Shown here: in pieces, positions 14,857 to 20,110 of the stretch
Layout: every line of letters begins with the position of its first letter
Position numbering within the stretch: position 1 is the stretch's first letter
Source of the DNA: CAZJDM01 sp964544765
Lineage (GTDB): Bacteria; Bdellovibrionota_B; Oligoflexia; CAYFLR01
Reading direction: 5' to 3'
Assembly (NCBI GenBank): GCA_964544765.1
Contig: CAZJDM010000082.1
Location: 1-20,110, forward strand
Length of the DNA: 20,110 bases
Made by a program: the position numbers and the translations under genes
The notes under the pieces: generated by a model
Told to the model about the DNA's origin: nothing
The model's database searches: none
What the model saw: the letters and a program-made list of their open reading frames with translations, nothing else

Positions 14857-16033
14857 TGTTCTTACTCATTTGAGCAATTTTTTTCACAACGTCATCCATA
14901 GAGGTAAAAGGTAATTCAAAAAGTCTATCGGCCAGAATCAACAAGGTACAAAAATTAACAGCTGATCCGATTACTTGTAATGGTGGAAGGATAAAAGATC
15001 CGATTAATTCATCACCCTTCTCATTAACCCAGGTCATTTCATCTTTGATACGGCTGAAGGTATTTATGGTGAAAGACTCACTTAGAGGCGTTTCTTTGTC
15101 TTTAGATTTGCTGGATTTTAATCCGCTGCCTTGAATTATGGCCATTATGGTTGGAGTTCCATGCCCGGCAAAGAGAAACCAAGAAAGACTTCGCATACCG
15201 AACCAGGTCATACAGGCAATAGTTATCGTACCAAATAAACCTAACTCAAAACCGTCTGAGTGTTGAGCAAACCATGGGACAAGCGCGTCAACAAATTCAC
15301 GATATAAGAACATAACTTCTACAAATAAGGTGACCAGTTCGATCATACCAATTTTAATAATACTGGCCCAGTCTTTGGATCTAACTGACTGTGTCCAGAT
15401 AGATAATACTGAATAACTTCCCAGGATGATAAACAACATGAATCCATATAACGGCAACCTGATAAAAGTTTCTGATAGTTGTTCTCCGGTAATATTAGAA
15501 AGAGTGTCAATTACTATTGGACTGGTTACATAAGTAAATATGGCCGCCTCAAATATGCACCAAAAGATAGTTAATGTCACCGCGATCCAGGGTATTCCGG
15601 GTGCTATAATATTTCCACCGATGTTGCGAACAACATTAAACGGAATATAAAAGATATCTTGAAGTAGAATAAATAAACCCAAAATTATGGTCTTAAAAAA
15701 ACCAATCAGAGCCATACAAAGATGAAGTGCAAATTTAAAAATTCCCGACCAATAGGTGAAAATAGCCCTAAATAACTCCCACCATTGATAAAAGATAGAA
15801 TTGATGTACTTCTTTCGTTGGCGAAAAATTATAGCGATTAAACATCCCACGGTTAACCAGCAGGAGAGTATTATTACCAATACCGGGATCAATAAGAAGA
15901 TTCTTTTAATGACCATGACCCAAATGGCGTCCTGTGCTCCCCAGGCAAAATTAAAAAAGATCTCCTGAAAGAACATAGGGAAAAATAAAATAGATAAGAC
16001 AATTTTCCAAATACCGGTGCTTTTATCTAACAT
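14852..16033 (-). CDS. polytopic inner-membrane protein of unknown function
   Basis: A 393-residue protein with about eight hydrophobic segments, roughly at residues 10-30, 40-70, 100-127, 145-170, 193-213, 225-247, 265-290 and 355-376. Trp, Phe and Ile are very common. The polar stretch ~300-350 (SGLKSSKSKDKETPLSES and following) is a probable cytoplasmic or periplasmic loop. No transporter or enzyme motif is recognised. A good AAGGA site is seen 6 bases before the ATG at 16033. The vWA protein follows on the same strand, and the pair may form one envelope complex (inference). The stop codon TAG coincides with the edge of dispersed repeat copy A, so the extreme C-terminus could have been altered by the repeat. 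Upstream it diverges from the sigma-54 controlled gspC gene. Confidence 0.75.
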   Translation of the reverse strand: MLDKSTGIWKIVLSILFFPMFFQEIFFNFAWGAQDAIWVMVIKRIFLLIPVLVIILSCWLTVGCLIAIIFRQRKKYINSIFYQWWELFRAIFTYWSGIFKFALHLCMALIGFFKTIILGLFILLQDIFYIPFNVVRNIGGNIIAPGIPWIAVTLTIFWCIFEAAIFTYVTSPIVIDTLSNITGEQLSETFIRLPLYGFMLFIILGSYSVLSIWTQSVRSKDWASIIKIGMIELVTLFVEVMFLYREFVDALVPWFAQHSDGFELGLFGTITIACMTWFGMRSLSWFLFAGHGTPTIMAIIQGSGLKSSKSKDKETPLSESFTINTFSRIKDEMTWVNEKGDELIGSFILPPLQVIGSAVNFCTLLILADRLFELPFTSMDDVVKKIAQMSKNT

Positions 16034-16346
16034 AGCTTAATCCTTCTAATAAATTATTGACTCTTTCTTTTATTATTTCATAAATTTTAGAACATGTTTA
16101 CTTTTTTGACAGTTTTTTTGTAAAAAAAATTGACAAATGTACCAATAAATAACCTCTATCATTATAATTATATATCTAAATATCGATTATTGTTATATTA
16201 AATTTAAATTTAAGTTGGCAAAATACTTGCATTATATTTGACGCGATGGTAAAGTCGGTGTGCTTTGCTATTAAAATAGCTTAGTTAGATAAGATCATTC
16301 AGCTAAGCTTAGATTGGATAGAGTCAGTTATGTTAGTGAGGTTTTT
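16034..16346. other. divergent regulatory region and gspC leader
   Basis: About 310 AT-rich bases. From left: two TTGACA boxes at 16106-16111 and 16130-16135, exactly 24 bases apart, around a T-run/A-run inverted repeat (16113-16129); they sit about 110-130 bases upstream of the predicted sigma-54 start, where enhancer-binding proteins usually bind. Then the sigma-54 promoter (listed separately). The ~100-base leader holds a GCTATT-AA-AATAGC palindrome (16268-16281) and a longer stem AGCTTAG / CTAAGCT (16278-16284 with 16303-16309). A six-codon frame (16330-16350) ends over the gspC ATG as ATGA. Confidence 0.5.
16216..16232 (+). promoter_or_regulatory. sigma-54 (RpoN) promoter for gspC-slt
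   Basis: The sequence TTGGCAAAATACTTGCA matches the -24/-12 consensus TTGGCACGNNNNTTGCW at every defined position except the C and G after TTGGCA. The GG and GC doublets are separated by the exact required distance. Transcription would start near 16244, about 100 bases before the gspC ATG. Sigma-54 promoters need an enhancer-binding ATPase, so expression of the following genes is probably signal-dependent. Confidence 0.72.
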
Positions 16347-17114
16347 ATGAAATCAATAATAAATATTCAAATATTGATTCTCATTGTTTTTAGTATATTA
16401 ACAATTCCATTGATGATAGAAATGCCTTCGAAATCCAATAAGGGTTCCCAGAAACATAAAGCCCAAGTAAAACCGGTACCTACCAAATGGGATATTTATA
16501 TAAAAGGAATTATCTTTCATCCCACAGGTAGAAGGTCGGTAGCTTTAATTCGGGATAATTCTGCCAGGAGTATCAAGGCTTTTTCTATTGGTAATAGTAT
16601 GTTTAAAAAAGCTACTTTAGTTGATATCAAAAAGGATATGATCATATTTGAAAGAAAAGGCGTACTGGAGTATAAATCCATAAAAGATAGAGATATTCCC
16701 ACGACACCAGCAAAGAAATTTACTGAAACAGAAAAAGTCGCGGTGTCTCAAATGCGTTCCAGGTTTGTCGAACCAGGATTTAAACGTGTAGATAACGATA
16801 TTACAATGACTGAAGCTTATAGACAAAATTTAGTTACTAAAGATCTTACCAAGATTATGTATCAAGCAATGGCTATGCCGAGAAAAGTAAATGGTAAAAT
16901 AGATGGTTTTACTATTTCGGAGATTGAACCAGGAAGTATTTACGAAAAAGCTGGAATATTGAACAATGATGTAATTACCAATATAAACGGTGAACGTTTA
17001 GTTGATGCTGGAAAGGCTATAGCTTTATTAAACGCCCTTCGTGAAGAAAGTGAAATTACATTAGATATCGAAAGAAAAGGAAAAGTACAGAAATTATATA
17101 TGAGAGTTAAATAA
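16347..17114 (+). CDS. gspC: GspC-like type II secretion inner-membrane protein with PDZ domain
   Basis: A 255-residue protein with the architecture of GspC. One N-terminal membrane segment spans ~4-24. A basic linker follows, then an HR-type domain at ~48-115 (WDIYIKGIIFHPTGRRSVALI, AFSIGNSMF, LVDIKKDMIIFERKGVLEYK read in separate strands). The C-terminal PDZ domain covers ~158-255, with GFTISEIEPGSIYEKAGI, LNNDVITNINGERL and a final ITLDIERKG strand. In type II secretion GspC links the inner-membrane platform to the secretin GspD through the HR domain, and the PDZ domain helps choose substrates. The ATG at 16347 behind GAGG is preferred over a TTG at 16314, since it places the membrane helix at the start. 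No other gsp gene is in the window, and slt follows after 44 bases, so a GspC-derived protein with another envelope role is possible. Confidence 0.72.
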   Translation: MKSIINIQILILIVFSILTIPLMIEMPSKSNKGSQKHKAQVKPVPTKWDIYIKGIIFHPTGRRSVALIRDNSARSIKAFSIGNSMFKKATLVDIKKDMIIFERKGVLEYKSIKDRDIPTTPAKKFTETEKVAVSQMRSRFVEPGFKRVDNDITMTEAYRQNLVTKDLTKIMYQAMAMPRKVNGKIDGFTISEIEPGSIYEKAGILNNDVITNINGERLVDAGKAIALLNALREESEITLDIERKGKVQKLYMRVK

Positions 17115-17126
17115 TATTTGGTGTAC

Positions 17127-17169
17127 AAAACCCTTATTTTGCCATAAAATTACATAGTATGAGGGTTTT
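17127..17169 (+). promoter_or_regulatory. hairpin burying the slt start codon
   Basis: AAAACCCTTAT (17127-17137) pairs with ATGAGGGTTTT (17159-17169): 11 pairs with one T-G wobble and a 21-base loop. The ATG in the right arm is the slt start codon, so the folded RNA would hide it. The right arm runs into TTTTTATAC, so the same structure could act as a weak terminator between gspC and slt. Prediction is from complementarity only. Confidence 0.5.
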
Positions 17170-19609
17170 TATACTTTATCTATGTATTAAATTATCTTTG
17201 TTATCTATATTATCCATTTTATCTTTATCATTATTGTCTTGCGTAAATAAAAGTTTACGGCAGGTTGAAGTTTCTTCGGTATTGTTTGAAGATGAGGATC
17301 GGATTATAATGAGACTTATTCAATCTCCCCCCGATCCTAGTTTGTCCCCGGCTTTTCAAAGATATAGGCGCCAAATTCTCAATATTTTATCTAAACGGTT
17401 TAAACTTACCATTCCCGAAAAGGAAAACTTTGTCAATTTGTCTGTTGATGAAAAAATGAAAACCTTAAAAAACACTGGTCCTGCCCACCCATTATTTGTT
17501 GCCGAGCTGCTCTTTAATAACAATCGAGTTTTGGAAGCGATTCATTTATTAGAGGATACTAATTCCGTAGCTTTAAAAGGAATCAAACCATATTTAGAAT
17601 TTCATATCGGTAAATACGCATACCATTTGCAAGATTATAAAAAAGCCATCAAAATGTTCAAAGGGCTTTATTTACATCGATCATTCTATGGATTCAATGA
17701 ATTACTCACGGTTTATTACCTAAAAACTCTTTACGATATTAAAGATTATAATACTATTTTAGAAATCTCTAACTCAATATCTACTAATGCATACACTAAT
17801 ATTGAATATTTAAAGAGCCATTATCATATAAAGATTCTTACATTATTACATTTTAAGAAATTTGATCAAATGGTCGAGACGATTGATTCGCTGACTAGAG
17901 ATTATAATTTCTTGTTAGAAATATTTCCCGATTTTAAAAAATATCAAAAAAAGATCAATCTAGCTCGGGTAGAATTAGAGAAAAAGAAAAAAGATATAGC
18001 CGTCCTGAAAAAAAAGAAGGTTGATTTTAAGGCTCAATTGTTGGTTGCCCAAGAAAATATTACATCTCGTAATTGGAAACAGGCCAATGAGGAATTAAAC
18101 AATTTAAGAAAAAAAACCAGGATCCTTTCTAAAAGGACCGTACAACAATATACATGTCAATTGTTAAAAATGCAAAACGAAGTTGATGCTGGTTCTAGAA
18201 CCAAAACTAAACAAATAGAAACCATTAAGCAGCTGAGAAAAAAATGTTCACGTAAATATAACAGAGAACAAATGGCATCATTATTATTCGACCAAGGAAG
18301 ACTTAATTGGAACGTCGGTGATAAAAAGGAAGCCGAAAAACTCTTTAAATGGATTACTAACAAATATAGTAAAACTAAGGTAGCCGCTAAAGCTTCATAT
18401 ACTCTTGCTCATTTATATCAAAATGATAATCAGTTTAAGAAAGCGGCAAAATGGTTCAACATTCATAATGAAAAACATTCAGATTCTGAATTCGCTGAGG
18501 ATAGCAAGTTTCACCAGGGATTTAGTTATTATTTAGCTCGGGATTTTAATCAGGCTCTTAAAGTTTTTACTTCCGAAGAGGATCTACCTAAGTTTCTTTT
18601 TTGGAAAGCCAAGTGCTATATTCAATTAGGAGAGCTTAAACGGGCCCAAAATGTATTACGTACTTTGACCAAACAACATTCGTTTCATTATTACGGTGTA
18701 CGAGCGTATATGATGCTGGATAAACTGGATGAAGCAGTTTCTTCTTTTTACCGTTCCATCAAGTTTGATTATCCACTTAAAAAACGACCCAAAAGAATAA
18801 CTCCATATAACTTGCGTCATTTACAAACAGCCGAACAATTGCTTTCTTCTGGTTTCTACGAATATGCCAGAAGAGAGTTGATTAAAATAGACGCGGGAGA
18901 AGAATCAGGATTTGTAACTTATTTATCCATGCTTAATTATATTGCTGGTAATTTTATTCAAGCGGTGATGTTATTTAATCAAGTATTAAAAGAAGATGAT
19001 ACTTTACCAACCGATTTTGTAGTTTTAAATTATCCAGTTCGATTTTCCAAATTGATTTCCAAATTTGCTGATCGAAATAATCTTGAAACCGAATTTGTTC
19101 TGTCCTTAACCAGGCAAGAATCATGTTTTGATTCTACCGCTAGATCACCGGCCAATGCTCTTGGATTAATGCAACTTATACCCGAAACAGCCAAAAAAAT
19201 GGCCAAAGAAATGACTAAAAATAAAGGTAAGGGATATTTCAAGTCGGATGAACACTCTATCTATACCTTGGTAAAAGAATTGTTAAACAATAATTATGAA
19301 CAACATCTTTTTCGTCCAGACTTAAATGTTGCCATTGGAACCAGGCATTTAGGAGAGTTATTTGATCAAATTCCGGTTAAAACCTTGGGTATTGCTATGT
19401 ATAATGCCGGTAAAACTCCAGTAAATAAATGGGTCAAACAATTTGGTTTGGCTGATATGGATTTGTTTATTGAAAGAGTTCCTTACAATGAAACCCGTAA
19501 TTACATAAAGATTGTAGTACGTAATTATTTTAATTACCAAAGGTTATTAAAGGGTAAAGTTGTTCAAAATATGTTTGCCAGTGATTTTAGAGATAAAGGT
19601 TTATTTTAA
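17159..19609 (+). CDS. slt: soluble-type lytic murein transglycosylase, lipoprotein, TPR-rich
   Basis: An 816-residue Slt70-like enzyme (E. coli Slt is about 645). A Leu/Ser-rich signal peptide ends in LLSC, so C28 is a likely lipidation site. Residues ~110-600 are helical TPR-like repeats (YQNDNQFKKAAKWF and DFNQALKVF are typical), with a Lys/Glu-rich coiled-coil at ~265-310 that accounts for much of the extra length. The SLT domain is at ~635-790: catalytic E654 in LTRQESCF, then STARSPANALGLMQLIPETA, then IGTRHLGELF, AMYNAGKTPVNKW and VPYNETRNYI. It cleaves peptidoglycan between MurNAc and GlcNAc to give 1,6-anhydro ends. It is downstream of gspC, 44 bases apart, and probably shares the sigma-54 promoter. 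The start codon lies in a predicted hairpin, and no strong ribosome site is visible. Peptidoglycan-opening enzymes near secretion genes often make room for envelope complexes. Confidence 0.92.
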   Translation: MRVFILYLCIKLSLLSILSILSLSLLSCVNKSLRQVEVSSVLFEDEDRIIMRLIQSPPDPSLSPAFQRYRRQILNILSKRFKLTIPEKENFVNLSVDEKMKTLKNTGPAHPLFVAELLFNNNRVLEAIHLLEDTNSVALKGIKPYLEFHIGKYAYHLQDYKKAIKMFKGLYLHRSFYGFNELLTVYYLKTLYDIKDYNTILEISNSISTNAYTNIEYLKSHYHIKILTLLHFKKFDQMVETIDSLTRDYNFLLEIFPDFKKYQKKINLARVELEKKKKDIAVLKKKKVDFKAQLLVAQENITSRNWKQANEELNNLRKKTRILSKRTVQQYTCQLLKMQNEVDAGSRTKTKQIETIKQLRKKCSRKYNREQMASLLFDQGRLNWNVGDKKEAEKLFKWITNKYSKTKVAAKASYTLAHLYQNDNQFKKAAKWFNIHNEKHSDSEFAEDSKFHQGFSYYLARDFNQALKVFTSEEDLPKFLFWKAKCYIQLGELKRAQNVLRTLTKQHSFHYYGVRAYMMLDKLDEAVSSFYRSIKFDYPLKKRPKRITPYNLRHLQTAEQLLSSGFYEYARRELIKIDAGEESGFVTYLSMLNYIAGNFIQAVMLFNQVLKEDDTLPTDFVVLNYPVRFSKLISKFADRNNLETEFVLSLTRQESCFDSTARSPANALGLMQLIPETAKKMAKEMTKNKGKGYFKSDEHSIYTLVKELLNNNYEQHLFRPDLNVAIGTRHLGELFDQIPVKTLGIAMYNAGKTPVNKWVKQFGLADMDLFIERVPYNETRNYIKIVVRNYFNYQRLLKGKVVQNMFASDFRDKGLF

Positions 19610-19622
19610 TCCAATATTCACA

Positions 19623-20110
19623 TTACAAGTTTAACTTAGCTCTTGGATTATCGACCCTCAACAGTCTTAAGCCTGTGTAGATGTAAATATAAGAGCCATC
19701 TGGACTAAATGTAGCTCCCGAAATAAACTCTTTTCCATCATAGCGTGTACCAAAATCTGCATCTTTAAGAGTATAAATTCCAAGGATTCCAAAATTATTG
19801 ATATCATAGAAGTAGATTAGAGAAAAACCTGTTGAATTACTAAATAAATAAAGTCCATCAAGGTAATCTCTGAATGTTTCCTTTGTAGCGTGATTACAAT
19901 CATCAGATAATTTATTTTGATAAACAGGTTGTGCGGGGTTTGATATGTCAAAAATGGCTGTGTCTGTGTAACTAAAGTTTAAAAGAAGGTTAATATCTTC
20001 ATCTATTATTGGTTTTATAGTATAGTGAAAACAAGCAGAAGGATCTTGCAAAGATATATCATAGGGCGGACTTTGTCCGCAGCCTTCAGTTATCAGTCTT
20101 CCGTTCTCAG
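19623..20110 (-). CDS. LVIVD-like beta-propeller protein, N-terminus missing or truncated
   Basis: The frame runs from a TAA at 19623-19625 to the right window edge without a stop, 161 residues visible. It contains TAIFDISNPAQPVY, an LVIVD-type blade, and weaker blades around IYFYDINNFGILGIYTL and FSPDGSYIYIYTGLRLLRV. A TTG at 20051 is the only ordinary start codon in view and would cut into the first strand (PYDISLQDPSACF). The ~16 residues before it are coded by dispersed repeat copy B. Either the repeat is part of the reading frame, or its insertion removed the true N-terminus and this is a truncated gene. The protein has the same repeat type as the fragment at the left edge. It faces slt with 13 bases between the stops. 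Confidence 0.55.
   Translation of the reverse strand, partial: ENGRLITEGCGQSPPYDISLQDPSACFHYTIKPIIDEDINLLLNFSYTDTAIFDISNPAQPVYQNKLSDDCNHATKETFRDYLDGLYLFSNSTGFSLIYFYDINNFGILGIYTLKDADFGTRYDGKEFISGATFSPDGSYIYIYTGLRLLRVDNPRAKLNL
20060..20110 (+). repeat. dispersed repeat, copy B (runs off the window)
   Basis: Starts with CATAGGGCG and holds the same 20-base core CGCAGCCTTCAGTTATCAGT as copy A, then TCTTCCGTTCTCAG to the edge. Copy B has an intact hairpin, GCGGAC-AAA-GTCCGC (read on the minus strand), where copy A is degenerate. It lies inside the open frame of the LVIVD-like gene. Its other end is outside the window. Confidence 0.78.

Overview
The window is about 20 kb of AT-rich, gene-dense chromosome from a Gram-negative bacterium. 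The Gram-negative call rests on several features: lipoprotein signal peptides, two lytic transglycosylases, a GspC-like type II secretion protein, two small beta-barrel-like outer-membrane proteins and a sigma-54 type promoter. The gene set resembles AT-rich members of the former Deltaproteobacteria or Bdellovibrionota, but nothing here fixes the lineage. There are no rRNA or tRNA genes, no CRISPR array, no transposase and no phage genes.

Left part (1-3970): the C-terminus of an LVIVD-repeat beta-propeller protein. Next comes an exported protein of unknown function whose last ~88 residues look like a ParE/RelE-type toxin fold. It is followed by a stand-alone lysine-ketoglutarate reductase like the N-terminal half of eukaryotic AASS. 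Facing these genes is an overlapping proB-proA operon (3969-6546), in which both enzymes carry unusual low-complexity N-terminal extensions.

Middle part (6730-12780): a lipoprotein-type lytic transglycosylase, an unrecognised membrane-anchored protein and an SdiA-regulated (YjiK-type) propeller lipoprotein. These are followed by two tandem paralogous beta-barrel-like proteins and an AAA ATPase with a DUF4143-type C-terminus behind a consensus sigma-70 promoter.

Right part (13000-20110): an exported orphan protein, then a likely minus-strand pair of a polytopic membrane protein and a von Willebrand A domain protein. Diverging from that pair is gspC-slt, preceded by a very good sigma-54 promoter. 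A hairpin is predicted to bury the slt start codon. The window ends in another LVIVD-like propeller gene on the minus strand.

Most genes act at the envelope (export, lipoproteins, peptidoglycan cleavage); the exceptions are proline synthesis, lysine metabolism and the ATPase. A dispersed repeat of about 50-70 bp is present in two inverted copies (14787-14856 and 20060-20110). The most interesting leads are the exported RelE/ParE-like protein, the sigma-54/gspC/slt arrangement with its start-codon hairpin, the vWA-membrane pair, and the dispersed repeat.
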